64,000 bases of DNA, from contig NZ_VRLV01000008.1 of NCBI RefSeq assembly GCF_009760925.1, positions 372,001 through 436,000 on the forward strand. The letters are read 5' to 3'. The stretch is from Nonomuraea typhae. Its GTDB lineage: Bacteria; Actinomycetota; Actinomycetes; Streptosporangiales; Streptosporangiaceae. Positions 49,142 to 57,851 of this stretch are shown here, piece by piece; the first letter of the stretch is position 1; each line of letters opens with the position of its first letter. Both the position numbers and the translations under genes were made by a program. The notes under the pieces were generated by a model. The model saw nothing but the letters and a program-made list of their open reading frames with translations, searched no databases and was not told the origin of the DNA.

Positions 49142-50728
49142 ATGAGTGCTGCTGAGGAATTGCCGGAACTGCCGGATATTCACACCACCGCCGGTAAGAT
49201 CGCCGACCTTGAACGGCGGCTCGACGAGGCGGTGCACGCGGGGTCCGCGGCGGCGGTGGAGAAGCAGCACGCGAAGGGCAAGATGACCGCGCGCGAGCGG
49301 GTTCTGGCGCTTCTGGACGAGGACTCGTTCGTGGAGTTCGACGAGTTCGCGCGGCACCGCTCGACGATGTTCGGGCTGGAGGGCCGCCGGCCGTACTCCG
49401 ACGGTGTGATCACGGGTTATGGCACGGTCGATGGCCGGCAGGTGTGCGTCTTCTCACAGGATGTGACGGTCTTCGGCGGCTCGCTGGGCGAGGTGTACGG
49501 CGAGAAGATCGTGAAAATTCTGGACATGGCGCTGAAGACCGGCTGCCCGATCATCGGCATCAACGAGGGCGGCGGCGCGCGGATCCAGGAGGGCGTGGTC
49601 GCGCTCGGCCTCTACGCCGAGATCTTCAAGCGCAACGTGCACGCCTCGGGCGTCATCCCGCAGATCTCCCTGATCATGGGCGCGGCGGCCGGCGGGCACG
49701 TGTACTCCCCGGCGCTGACGGACTTCATCGTCATGGTCGACCAGACCTCGCAGATGTTCATCACCGGCCCGGACGTCATCAAGACGGTCACCGGCGAGGA
49801 GGTCAGCTTCGAGGAGCTGGGCGGCGCCCACACGCACAACACGAAGTCCGGCGTGGCCCACTACCAGGCATCCGACGAGGACGACGCGCTCGAGTACGTC
49901 AAGGCGCTGCTGTCCTACCTGCCGTCCAACAACCTGGACGAGGCCCCGGTCTACGAGGCCGCCGCCGACCTGGACCCGGATCCGGAGCTCGACACGCTCA
50001 TCCCCGACTCGGCCAACCAGCCCTACGACATGCACCGGGTCATCGAGCACGTGCTGGACGACGGGGAGTTCCTGGAGGTCCACGCCCAGTTCGCGCCGAA
50101 CATCGTGGTCGGTTACGGCCGGGTGGACGGGCACCCGGTGGGCGTGGTGGCCAACCAGCCCATGCATTTCGCAGGTTGCTTGGATATTAATGCGTCCGAG
50201 AAGGCCGCTCGATTTATCCGAACATGCGATGCATTTAATATCCCGATCCTCACTTTTGTTGACGTCCCCGGATTCCTCCCCGGGACCGACCAGGAATGGA
50301 ACGGCATCATCCGGCGCGGCGCCAAGCTCCTGTACGCCTACGCCGAGGCCACCGTCCCGCTCGTCACCGTCATCACCCGCAAGGCGTACGGCGGCGCCTA
50401 CGACGTCATGGGCTCCAAGCACCTCGGCGCCGACATCAACCTCGCCTGGCCCACCGCGCAGATCGCGGTCATGGGCGCCCAGGGCGCGGTGAACATCCTC
50501 TACCGGCGCGAACTCGCCTCCGCCGCCGACCCCGACGCCGAGCGTGCCCGGCTCGTCATGGAATACGAGGACACGCTGGCCAATCCGTATATCGCCGCTG
50601 AACGGGGTTATGTCGATGCCGTAATTCGGCCCTCGGACACCCGTCCGCAAGTGGTCAAGGCGCTGCGGGCGCTTCGTAACAAGAGGGCCTCGCTGCCGCC
50701 GAAGAAGCATGGGAACATCCCGCTGTGA
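49142..50728 (+). CDS. Acyl-CoA carboxylase beta (carboxyltransferase) subunit
   Basis: The 528-residue protein transfers carboxyl from biotin to acetyl-/propionyl-CoA. Motifs: ERVLALLDEDSFVEFDEFARH at the N-terminus, GINEGGGARIQEG and GAAAGGHVYSPALTDF (acyl-CoA half), FITGPDVIKTVTGEEVSFEE, FVDVPGFLPGTDQEWNGIIR and TRKAYGGAYDVMGSKHLGAD (biotin half). It matches AccD5/PccB of actinomycetes. The next gene is the epsilon subunit. Confidence 0.94.
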   Translation: MSAAEELPELPDIHTTAGKIADLERRLDEAVHAGSAAAVEKQHAKGKMTARERVLALLDEDSFVEFDEFARHRSTMFGLEGRRPYSDGVITGYGTVDGRQVCVFSQDVTVFGGSLGEVYGEKIVKILDMALKTGCPIIGINEGGGARIQEGVVALGLYAEIFKRNVHASGVIPQISLIMGAAAGGHVYSPALTDFIVMVDQTSQMFITGPDVIKTVTGEEVSFEELGGAHTHNTKSGVAHYQASDEDDALEYVKALLSYLPSNNLDEAPVYEAAADLDPDPELDTLIPDSANQPYDMHRVIEHVLDDGEFLEVHAQFAPNIVVGYGRVDGHPVGVVANQPMHFAGCLDINASEKAARFIRTCDAFNIPILTFVDVPGFLPGTDQEWNGIIRRGAKLLYAYAEATVPLVTVITRKAYGGAYDVMGSKHLGADINLAWPTAQIAVMGAQGAVNILYRRELASAADPDAERARLVMEYEDTLANPYIAAERGYVDAVIRPSDTRPQVVKALRALRNKRASLPPKKHGNIPL

Positions 50729-50925
50729 GGGAGCATCTGAGAGTCGTCCGCGGCGACGCCACACCCGAGGAGCTCGCGGCCCTGGTAGCGGTCCTGGCCG
50801 CCCGGCAGGCCGCCCCCGCCCCTGAGCCGCGCCGTCAGCGCGAATCCTGGCGTAACCCGGCCAGAGGCATGCGTACCCGGCTCGCGCCGGGGAAGTCGGC
50901 TTGGCGGATGAGCGCTCTACCCTAG
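50725..50925 (+). CDS. Acyl-CoA carboxylase epsilon subunit
   Basis: The 66-residue protein has VVRGDATPEELAALVAVLAAR at the start and SWRNPARGMRTRLAPGKSAWRMSAL at the end, both diagnostic of the actinobacterial epsilon subunit (AccE/PccE) that assembles the holoenzyme. The GTG start overlaps the beta-subunit stop by 4 nt. The biotin-carrying alpha subunit is elsewhere. Confidence 0.93.
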   Translation: MREHLRVVRGDATPEELAALVAVLAARQAAPAPEPRRQRESWRNPARGMRTRLAPGKSAWRMSALP

Positions 50926-51031
50926 AAGGATCCTTGGAAACGGGTGTCAACTTCCCCGGGAGTTGGGACTATCTAGAAAAGTAGGCGTATATAGTCAGCC
51001 GATCAACTAAGGCCGCGGCCTGGAGGACGAC

Positions 51032-51976
51032 ATGCCCATCCCAGACCTCACGCCGCATCCTGTGGCAGCGAAGTACGCCGTCCTGGTGGATGTCGGTTAT
51101 CTGTATGCCGCCGCAGGTGAAGTGCTGCTTGGCGCGAAGGAGCGCAAGGAATATCGGGTGGCCGCGGATGAGCTCATCCAGAGTCTGCAGAAACATGCAG
51201 AAGCACGTATTTCTGGAGAACTCCTGCGGATCTATTGGTATGACGCCGCCCGTGACCGCGTGCCCACCGTCGATCAGCGGGTGATCGCACAGTTGCCCTG
51301 GGTGAAGGTACGACTGGGCAACCTGAACGCCCGTGGCCAGCAAAAAGGCGTGGACGCCCAGATCAGGAGCGACCTCGAGGCGCTGGCCCGGCATCACGCG
51401 GTGACCGACACGATCCTGCTGGCGGGCGATGAAGACATGGTGCCGGCCGTCGAGGCCGCGCAAGCCTACGGCGTACGGATCCATTTGTGGGGCGTCGAAC
51501 CACCCTATGGAACAAACCAGGCCGAGCGTCTCGTGTGGGAGTCCGACACTGTTGAAGTCATTTCTGCGGATTTCCTGAGACCTTTCTTCAGCCGTGCCCC
51601 CCAGCCCGTCCCCGTCACGCCCCCGGCCACCGCGCCCTCGCCGGCCCAGGTCTTCGCCGGCCGCCCGGCCGCCCCGAAGCCGCAGGTCAAGCCCGGCCAG
51701 GTGGCCAAGCTCGGCCCCTCCAGGCCCCGCGTGGAGGACGTCGGCGAGCACGTGGCGCAGAAGTGGATCCTCACCCGCGGGCGCGACAACATCCGCGACC
51801 TGCTGCCGGGGCCGATCCTGCCGACGGTCATCGACACCGAGTTGCTCATCGAGGCGGAGAAGGAGCTCGGGCACTCGCTGCGGCCCTACCCGGAGGCCCG
51901 GGTGTGGCTGCGCGACGGGTTCTGGGCCCGGGTCTACCGGGAGTTCGACCTAGGGGTCGGCGTCTCCAGCAAGTAG
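51032..51976 (+). CDS. NYN (PIN-like) domain-containing nuclease candidate
   Basis: The 314-residue protein has an NYN/LabA-like PIN fold in the N-terminal 190 residues: AVLVDVGYLYAAAGE (D20), QQKGVDAQIRSDL (D108), TILLAGDEDMVPAVEAA (D133, D135) and VRIHLWGVEP. The acidic residues needed for metal binding in RNA-cleaving members are present. A proline-rich linker precedes an alpha-helical C-terminal domain (residues 235-314) that may be a LOTUS-like or OST-HTH-like module; this part is not recognised with certainty. Probably an RNase. Confidence 0.83.
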   Translation: MPIPDLTPHPVAAKYAVLVDVGYLYAAAGEVLLGAKERKEYRVAADELIQSLQKHAEARISGELLRIYWYDAARDRVPTVDQRVIAQLPWVKVRLGNLNARGQQKGVDAQIRSDLEALARHHAVTDTILLAGDEDMVPAVEAAQAYGVRIHLWGVEPPYGTNQAERLVWESDTVEVISADFLRPFFSRAPQPVPVTPPATAPSPAQVFAGRPAAPKPQVKPGQVAKLGPSRPRVEDVGEHVAQKWILTRGRDNIRDLLPGPILPTVIDTELLIEAEKELGHSLRPYPEARVWLRDGFWARVYREFDLGVGVSSK

Positions 51977-52924
51977 CGCCTCGGCGACAGCCGTACGCGC
52001 GTAGAGGACATAGCGCCCGGTGCGGTGGGCGCTGCAGAGCCCGGCCCGGCGCAGCGCGGTGAGGTGCTGGCTCGCGCCGGGCTCCGACAGGCCGGTGCGG
52101 CCGGCCAGCTCACGGGTCGAGGCGGGCTGGTCGAGCGAGGCCAGCAGGCGGGCGCGGGTGCGGCCGAGCACGGCCGCCAGCGCCCGCGGCGGGTCGATCT
52201 CGCGGTGCTCCCACAGCGTGGCGATGCCGCGCGGCGGGTAGCGCAGCGTCGGCTGGTACGGCGGCGCGGTGATGGAGAAGATCCGCGGCCAGGCGAACAC
52301 CGAGGGCACCAGCAGCAGGCCGCGGCCGTCGAGCGCGCGGGTGCCCTGGCAGAAGCGGTGGTCCAGCAGCAGGCGCTCGCCCTTCCAGCTCACGTTGCCG
52401 TCGAGGTCGGCCAGCATGCCCCGGACGCCGCCCCTGGCCAGCGCCTTGGCGCGATAAAGGAGGTCGCCCTCGCACAGGTTGCGGATGCGCGGCCAGTAGG
52501 GCTCGATCGCGGCCGACCAGTAGGCCCTGATCTCCTCGGCCAGCCGGGCCAGGCCGCGTGCGGGGTCGTCGTACAACGCCTGGATGCCGGGCGTGCGGCG
52601 GCCGTGGGTCCAGGTGTCGAGCTGGTCGCGCACGTCGGGCTCGCACGCCAGCAGACCGGCCAGTTCCAGGTCCAGGTCGGGCAGCGCGGTCGCGGGCGGC
52701 GGGCTGAGGAAGCAGACCAGCGAGATCGTGGGCATCGGGACGAGGTCGGCCAGCAGCCTCCAGTCCACGTCGGCCAGGCGGCGGCGCACCCGCTCGGCCC
52801 ATGGGCGGTTGACGCCGCTCGGGTCCTTGAGCACGCGGACGCTGGCCACGACCTCCCAGAGCGGGGAGATCGCGAAGCGGGTGCCGGCCACGTCCTGGGC
52901 GGTGAAGGACAGTTCGAGGGGCAT
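51950..52924 (-). CDS. ArsR-type winged-helix regulator with DUF5937-like N-terminal domain
   Basis: The 324-residue protein begins PLELSFTAQDVAGTRFAISP, the typical start of DUF5937-containing regulators, and ends with an ArsR/HTH_20 domain (LGRTRARLLASLDQPASTRE, GLSEPGASQHLTALRRAGL, RTGRYVLYARTAVAEAL). The ATG at 52924 has GGCAGGAG 8 nt upstream. It is divergent from an MFS transporter gene with a 61-nt spacer, so it probably represses that exporter. The 3' end overlaps the NYN gene by 27 nt. Confidence 0.87.
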   Translation of the reverse strand: MPLELSFTAQDVAGTRFAISPLWEVVASVRVLKDPSGVNRPWAERVRRRLADVDWRLLADLVPMPTISLVCFLSPPPATALPDLDLELAGLLACEPDVRDQLDTWTHGRRTPGIQALYDDPARGLARLAEEIRAYWSAAIEPYWPRIRNLCEGDLLYRAKALARGGVRGMLADLDGNVSWKGERLLLDHRFCQGTRALDGRGLLLVPSVFAWPRIFSITAPPYQPTLRYPPRGIATLWEHREIDPPRALAAVLGRTRARLLASLDQPASTRELAGRTGLSEPGASQHLTALRRAGLCSAHRTGRYVLYARTAVAEALLAGDADP

Positions 52925-52985
52925 TCGATTCGCTCCTGCCTTAATCCATCGCGCTCCTGAGCGACATTTCATCATCGTACGAGGC

Positions 52986-54191
52986 ATGACCGTTTTGCTG
53001 AGTGAGGCAGGATTTCGCAACCTCTACCTCGGCTCGGCCGTGAGCGCCTTCGGGGCCCAGGTCGGGTACGTCGCGCTGCCGCTGCTGGCCCTGGTGGAGC
53101 TGCACGCCGGGCCCGGGGAGGTGGGGCTGCTCAGCGCGCTGGCCACGATCTCCGTGCTGATCGTCGGGCTGCCCGCCGGGGCGTGGATCGACCGGATGCG
53201 CAAACGTCCCCTCATGATCGCGGCCGACCTGGGCCGGGCCGTACTGCTGGGGTCGGTGCCGCTGGCCGCGTGGCTGGGCGGGCTGACCATGGGGCACCTG
53301 TACGTCGTGGCCGCGCTGACCGGCGTCGGCACGCTCTTCTTCGACGTCGCCGCCCAGAGCTTCGTGCCGCGCCTGGTCGGCCGCGAGCGCCTGACCGAGG
53401 CGAACTCGCTGCTCGTCGGGACGAACGCGGCCATGGACATCTCCGGCCGCAGCTTCGCCGGGGTGCTCGTGGGCGCGGCGGGGGCGCCGGCGGCCGTGCT
53501 GCTGAACGCGGTGGGATACGCGTGGTCGGCGCTCTTCCTGCGCGGGGTGCCCGCTCTGGAGAGCGTCCGTGACACGCCGCCGCCCCGGATGGCCGGGCAG
53601 ATCGCCGAAGGCGTGCGCTTCGTGCTCGGCCACGCCACGCTGCGCCCCATCGTGCTGCAGGGCGCGATGACGAACCTGGGCTTCCCGTTGTACGCGGTGC
53701 TGCTGCCGGTGCTGGTCGTCACCGAGCTCGGCTACCCGGAGTGGGTGCTCGGGCTCTACCTGGCCGTGGGCGGCGTCGGCACGCTGGCCGGCTCGGCCAC
53801 CGCCCACCACGTCGGCGCCCGCCTCGGCAGGGGGCGGGCGGTGTGGATCGTTTCCCTGATCACCACGCCGGCCTCGCTCCTGGTGCCGCTGCTGGACGGC
53901 GGCGCCTGGATCTGGGTCTCGGCCGCCGCCTGGTTCGTGCTCACCTACCGCACCGGCCTCAACAACGTGCTGCTGGTCAGCTTCCGCCAGCGGGTCACGC
54001 CCGACGAGCTGCTCGGCCGGATGAACGCCACCATGCGCCTCGTCCTCATGGGCGCCGTCGGGATCGGCGGCCTGCTGGCGGCGCTGATCGGCGAGTTGTG
54101 GGGCGTGCGCGCCGCGTTGTGGACGGGCGCGCTGTTCATGTCCCTCAGCTGGGTGCCGATCGCCTTCTCGCCGCTGCGCGCCGAGCGCTGA
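52986..54191 (+). CDS. MFS transporter (enterobactin exporter/ EntS-like type)
   Basis: The 401-residue protein has about 12 helices and begins LLSEAGFRNLYLGSAVSAFG, then PAGAWIDRMRKRPLMIAADLGRA, the usual motif of the EntS-like MFS group. It probably exports a drug or siderophore-like compound. Its upstream region is shared with the DUF5937-type regulator. Confidence 0.9.
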   Translation: MTVLLSEAGFRNLYLGSAVSAFGAQVGYVALPLLALVELHAGPGEVGLLSALATISVLIVGLPAGAWIDRMRKRPLMIAADLGRAVLLGSVPLAAWLGGLTMGHLYVVAALTGVGTLFFDVAAQSFVPRLVGRERLTEANSLLVGTNAAMDISGRSFAGVLVGAAGAPAAVLLNAVGYAWSALFLRGVPALESVRDTPPPRMAGQIAEGVRFVLGHATLRPIVLQGAMTNLGFPLYAVLLPVLVVTELGYPEWVLGLYLAVGGVGTLAGSATAHHVGARLGRGRAVWIVSLITTPASLLVPLLDGGAWIWVSAAAWFVLTYRTGLNNVLLVSFRQRVTPDELLGRMNATMRLVLMGAVGIGGLLAALIGELWGVRAALWTGALFMSLSWVPIAFSPLRAER

Positions 54192-54192
54192 C

Positions 54193-55089
54193 TCACCAGC
54201 CGATCTCGTCGCAGCCCTTGTGGTCGGAGGGCTCCACCTGCAGCGTCGCGTGCGCCACGCCGTGCCGGGCGCGCAGCACGTCACGTGCCTGATCGAGTAC
54301 GGCGTGGCTGCGCGCCTCGTCGGTCACCAGGTGCGCGGTGGCCACGTGCATGCCGGAGGTCAGCGTCCACAGGTGCAGGTCGTGCACGTCCTGGACACCA
54401 TCGATGGCGGCCAGATCACCGGCCACCTCGTCGGCGCTGATGCCCTCGGGCACGTGCTGGCCGAGCACCGAGAACACCTGCCGGCCCAGGCCGACCGCGC
54501 GGATGGCGACGAAGGCGCCGATGGCCAGGGCGACGACGGTGTCCCAGATCGGCTGGCCGGTCTGGCTGACGAGCCAGCCGGCCACGATGACGCCGACCGA
54601 GCCGGCGGTGTCGGCCATGACCTCCAGGTAGGCGCCCTTGACGTTGAGGCTCTCGGCGGCGCCGCTGCGCAGCAGCACCAGTGCGATCACGTTGACCAGC
54701 AGGCCGAGGGCGCCGACGATCATCATGGGCCCGGTCGCGATCTCGGTCGTCTCGCCGATGCGCCCGATCGCCTCGACCACGACGTACACCGCGACGCCGA
54801 GCATGAGCACGACCGCGAGCAGCGAGGCGAACACCTCGGCCCGGTAGGAGCCGTAGCTGCGCCGTCCCGTGGTGTCGGGCCTGGCGGCGATGCGGGTGGC
54901 CACCAGCGCCGCGCCGAGCGTCACCACGTCGGCGGCCATGTGACCGGCGTCCGACAGCAGCGACAGCGAGCCGGTGATGAGTCCGAAGACCAGCTCGACC
55001 CCGAAGAAGGAGCCGATCAGCACGAAGGAGACGACCAGCCGCCAGCGGTGCTTGGCGCCCGCGTGACCGTGCCCGTGCCCCGCTCCCAT
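54193..55089 (-). CDS. Cation diffusion facilitator (CzcD/ZitB-like metal exporter)
   Basis: The 298-residue protein has six transmembrane helices and a cytoplasmic ferredoxin-like domain. The N-terminus is histidine-rich (GHGHGHAGAKH). The metal site shows SLLSDAGHMAADVVTL (HxxxD) in helix 2 and EVMADTAGSVGVIVA in helix 5. HDLHLWTLTSGMHVATAHL and HATLQVE belong to the C-terminal domain. It exports Zn, Cd or Co. It starts one base into the stop of the ArsR gene (TGATG), so metal sensing and export are coupled. Confidence 0.93.
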   Translation of the reverse strand: MGAGHGHGHAGAKHRWRLVVSFVLIGSFFGVELVFGLITGSLSLLSDAGHMAADVVTLGAALVATRIAARPDTTGRRSYGSYRAEVFASLLAVVLMLGVAVYVVVEAIGRIGETTEIATGPMMIVGALGLLVNVIALVLLRSGAAESLNVKGAYLEVMADTAGSVGVIVAGWLVSQTGQPIWDTVVALAIGAFVAIRAVGLGRQVFSVLGQHVPEGISADEVAGDLAAIDGVQDVHDLHLWTLTSGMHVATAHLVTDEARSHAVLDQARDVLRARHGVAHATLQVEPSDHKGCDEIGW

Positions 55090-55505
55090 CAGAGGCTCCC
55101 GTCGTGTTCGGGGTGACGCTCAGGGTGGATCGCCTGTGTGTGACCGGTGTGGGCGATCGCCAGATCCAGCAGCATGCGCACGTGCGCGTCCTCCAATCGG
55201 TAGTAGGCCATGCGGCCGGCGCGGCGGACCGCGACGACCCGGTGCGCGCGCAGGAGCCGCAGGGCGTGGGAGACGGCCGACTCGCTCTGGCCCGTCACCG
55301 CGGCAAGGTCGCACACGCACAGTTCGCCATCCAGGAGGGCGAGCAGCAGCTTGAGCCGGTTGGGATCGCCGAGCAGCCCGAAGATCTCCGCGGTGTCGCC
55401 GAGGTCTTCCTGACCCGGCATCCGGGAGCGCACGGACTCGACCCGGGGCGCGTCCACAACTCTCACGCTACAGCCATCGATCTGCACCTCTGAATAGCTA
55501 TTCAT
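55089..55505 (-). CDS. ArsR/SmtB family metal-responsive repressor
   Basis: The 138-residue regulator has the winged helix LGDPNRLKLLLALLDGELCVCDLAAV (metal-binding ELCVCD box in helix 3; written here in part) and SESAVSHALRLLRAHRVVAVRR, plus a C-terminal HTGHTQAIHPERHPEHD that may be a second metal site like that of SmtB/NmtR. It represses the CDF exporter operon. Its start is uncertain: ATG at 55505 would place the operator palindrome within the first five codons; GTG at 55487, 55466 or 55457 are alternatives. Confidence 0.9.
   Translation of the reverse strand: MNSYSEVQIDGCSVRVVDAPRVESVRSRMPGQEDLGDTAEIFGLLGDPNRLKLLLALLDGELCVCDLAAVTGQSESAVSHALRLLRAHRVVAVRRAGRMAYYRLEDAHVRMLLDLAIAHTGHTQAIHPERHPEHDGSL
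55491..55504 (-). promoter_or_regulatory. SmtB/ArsR operator TGAATAGCTATTCA
   Basis: A perfect 14-bp palindrome at the start of the ArsR gene. The size and TGAAT/ATTCA arms match SmtB-type operators (12-2-12 TGAAYA class). It overlaps the presumptive initiation region and so would autorepress the arsR-CDF operon until metal binds. Confidence 0.75.
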
Positions 55506-55587
55506 ATGTACAAGGTTAGCTGACATGGTCATCTTTCTGTCAATGCATACGTCCGAATTCGGCCAGTCACCAATCCCGAAGAGCACA

Positions 55588-55593
55588 TACTGT
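55588..55593 (+). promoter_or_regulatory. -10 box TACTGT, leaderless promoter of ada/alkA operon
   Basis: TACTGT is followed by 7 nt and the ATG at 55601; no ribosome-binding site. Confidence 0.5.
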
Positions 55594-55600
55594 CGATCGC

Positions 55601-56986
55601 ATGGCACCCGTAGAGCTCGACTTCAACGCCTGCTACCGGGCGGTCTCCGCACGGGACGCCCGGTTCGACGGCCGCTTCTACACGGCCGTCAAGACCACGC
55701 GCATCTACTGCCGCCCGATCTGCCCCGCCCGCACGCCGGCCTCCCGCAACGTCCGCTTCTACCGGCACGCCGCCTCCGCCGAGGCCGCCGGCTTCCGCCC
55801 CTGCAAGCGCTGCCGCCCGGAGCTCTCCCCCGGCGACCCCGGCTGGGACCTGCGCGGCGACCTCATCGGCCGCGCCCTGCGCCTCATCGACGACGGGGCC
55901 GCCGACGACACCGGCATCGCCGGCCTGGCCCGGCGCCTGCACATCACCGAGCGGCACCTCCACCGGCTGTTCGTCGCCGAACTGGGCGTGGGCCCCTTGG
56001 CCGTGGCCAGGACCCGGCGGCTGCTCCTGGCCAAACAGTTGCTCACCGAAACGCCGCTGCCGGTGACCGAGGTCGCCTTCGCCGCCGGGTTCGGCAGCGT
56101 GCGGCAGTTCAACGCGACCATGCGGGAGACGTACGGCTTCACGCCCAGCGAACTGCGGGCCACCGCCGGGCCGTCAGGGGTCTCGGAGAGCGCCGCCGAA
56201 CTCCGCCTGCGACTGCATCGGCGGGAGCCGTACGACGTGGAAGGCATGTACGCCTTCCTGGCCAGCCGCGCGATCCCCGGCCTGGAGACGGTGGACGGCC
56301 TGTCCTACACCCGCCTCGTGCCCGGCGGCACCCTGACGCTGACCCCCAGGCCGGGCGCCTTCAACCTGGACATCACCCTCGACGACACCCGCCAGCTGGC
56401 CCGCGTCGTGGCCCGCTGCCGCCGCCTCCTCGACCTCGACGCCGACCCCGCCGCCATCGCCGCCGCCCTGGGCACGACGTCCCTGGAGCCGCTGGTGCGG
56501 GCCCGGCCCGGCCTGCGGGTGCCCGGCACGTTCGACGGCTTCGAGCTGGCCATCCGCGCCGTGGTCGGCCAGCAGATCTCGGTAGCCGGCGCCCGCACGC
56601 TCCTGGGCCGCATCGTCACCAGGACCGGCCCGCTGTTCCCCAGCGCCGCCGTCCTGGCCGAGGCCGACCTGACCGGCCTGGGCTTCACCAACCGCCGCCT
56701 GGCCACGATGCGAGAGCTGGCGTCGCGGGTGGCCGAGGGCCAGATCGACCTGGACGGCGGCATGCAACCGTCCGAGGCGGTGGCCGAGTTGCTGAAGGTC
56801 CCCGGCATAGGCCCGTGGACCGCCTCCTACATCGCCCTGCGCGCCCTGCGCGACCCGGACGCCTGGCCCACGGGCGACCTGGTCCTGACCAAACGCATGG
56901 CCGCGCTGAACATCCCCTCTGACCACGTAGAACGCTGGCGCCCGTGGCGTGCCTACGCCGCCCTGCACCTCTGGAGCTCGTCATGA
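55601..56986 (+). CDS. Bifunctional Ada N-terminal/AraC regulator-AlkA DNA glycosylase
   Basis: The 461-residue protein has four parts: an Ada methyl-phosphotriester domain (C37, C41, C68, C71 in TTRIYCRPICPAR and RPCKRCRPE), an AraC helix-turn-helix (residues 85-180), an AlkA N-terminal domain, and the HhH-GPD 3-methyladenine DNA glycosylase (LKVPGIGPWTASYIALRAL; catalytic Asp in AWPTGDLVL). It lacks the Ada alkyltransferase domain; that function is supplied by the next gene. Repair and regulation of methylation damage. Confidence 0.93.
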   Translation: MAPVELDFNACYRAVSARDARFDGRFYTAVKTTRIYCRPICPARTPASRNVRFYRHAASAEAAGFRPCKRCRPELSPGDPGWDLRGDLIGRALRLIDDGAADDTGIAGLARRLHITERHLHRLFVAELGVGPLAVARTRRLLLAKQLLTETPLPVTEVAFAAGFGSVRQFNATMRETYGFTPSELRATAGPSGVSESAAELRLRLHRREPYDVEGMYAFLASRAIPGLETVDGLSYTRLVPGGTLTLTPRPGAFNLDITLDDTRQLARVVARCRRLLDLDADPAAIAAALGTTSLEPLVRARPGLRVPGTFDGFELAIRAVVGQQISVAGARTLLGRIVTRTGPLFPSAAVLAEADLTGLGFTNRRLATMRELASRVAEGQIDLDGGMQPSEAVAELLKVPGIGPWTASYIALRALRDPDAWPTGDLVLTKRMAALNIPSDHVERWRPWRAYAALHLWSSS

Positions 56987-57483
56987 TCGAAGCCGAAGTC
57001 CTGCCCACCCCCGCGGGCCCGCTGTCCCTCCTGGCCCACGACGGCGTCCTGGTCGCGGCCGGCTTCACCGCCGACCCCGCCGAGATGTTCGTCCGGCTCA
57101 CGCCCGCCCTGCAGGCAGAGGGCCTGGAGGTCGTGGACTCTCTGGGCCCCATCACCCGGGCGACCCTCGCCTACTTCGCCGGCGACCTGACCGCCATCGA
57201 CACCCTGCCCGTCTCCCAGCCCGGCACCCCCAAGCGCCGGGCCCTGCACAAGGCGCTGCGCGAGGTGCCGGCGGGGACGACCGTCACCTATGGGGAACTG
57301 GCCGAGCTGGCGGGGCTTTCCCGGGGTGCGGCCCGGGCTGCGGGATCTGCTTGTGCGCAGAACCTGATCGCGCCGTTTGTGCCGTGTCATCGGGTGGTTC
57401 CGGGCGGTGGAGGTTATGGGGGGTATTACTACGGCACGGCGGTGAAGGAGTGGCTGCTGGGGCACGAGTCGGCAAAGATCTAA
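56983..57483 (+). CDS. ogt: Methylated-DNA-protein-cysteine methyltransferase
   Basis: The 166-residue repair protein has the active-site PCHRVV (C135), preceded by TTVTYGELAELAG and followed by GGGYGGYYYG with YTGG-like geometry. It removes O6-methyl from guanine by self-alkylation. The ATG overlaps the Ada/AlkA stop by 4 nt, so the two make a compact alkylation-response operon. Confidence 0.95.
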   Translation: MIEAEVLPTPAGPLSLLAHDGVLVAAGFTADPAEMFVRLTPALQAEGLEVVDSLGPITRATLAYFAGDLTAIDTLPVSQPGTPKRRALHKALREVPAGTTVTYGELAELAGLSRGAARAAGSACAQNLIAPFVPCHRVVPGGGGYGGYYYGTAVKEWLLGHESAKI

Positions 57484-57591
57484 ACTCTCCGTCATCTGCT
57501 GTAAACAGTCAGTAATATTTCCTCAATCTCACCCTCGCCCCCGAGTTCGCGGGCGACCACGAAAGCAGCGAAAGCGTTCTGGAAGGAACTC

Positions 57592-57840
57592 ATGACAGTG
57601 ACTCAGAAGTTCAAGAGCCCGATCATGCAGCAGTTCCAGGAGGAGATGCTCGCCAAGGGCCGCGCTGAGGGTGAGGTCAGGGGCGAGGCGAAGGCCGTCG
57701 TCAGAGTCCTCCGGAACCGTGGCATCGAGGTGCCGGACGACGCCGAATCCCGGATCCTGAGCTGCACCGACATTGAGCAGATCGACTCCTGGCTGACCGG
57801 CGTCGCCACCGTCAGCCACGTCGACGAGCTCTTCGGCTGA
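57592..57840 (+). CDS. Small protein resembling the C-terminal tail of Rpn/PD-(D/E)XK nuclease-transposase family proteins
   Basis: The 82-residue protein begins TVTQKFKSPIMQQFQEEMLAKG, followed by an EGxxxGEA-like charged repeat (GRAEGEVRGEAKAVVRVL), and GIEVPDDAESRILSCTDIEQ with a C-terminal helix. That pattern is the usual C-terminus of Rpn-family (DUF4351-like) proteins in actinomycetes, but the nuclease core is absent. GGAAGGAA upstream of the ATG. It may be a stand-alone truncated copy or an independent small gene. Confidence 0.6.
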   Translation: MTVTQKFKSPIMQQFQEEMLAKGRAEGEVRGEAKAVVRVLRNRGIEVPDDAESRILSCTDIEQIDSWLTGVATVSHVDELFG

Positions 57841-57851
57841 CCACGTAACGA

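Noticed and set aside
51763..52062. Overlapping small open frames at the NYN/ArsR junction
   Set aside because: They have no conserved motif and overlap two real genes; high-GC artefacts.
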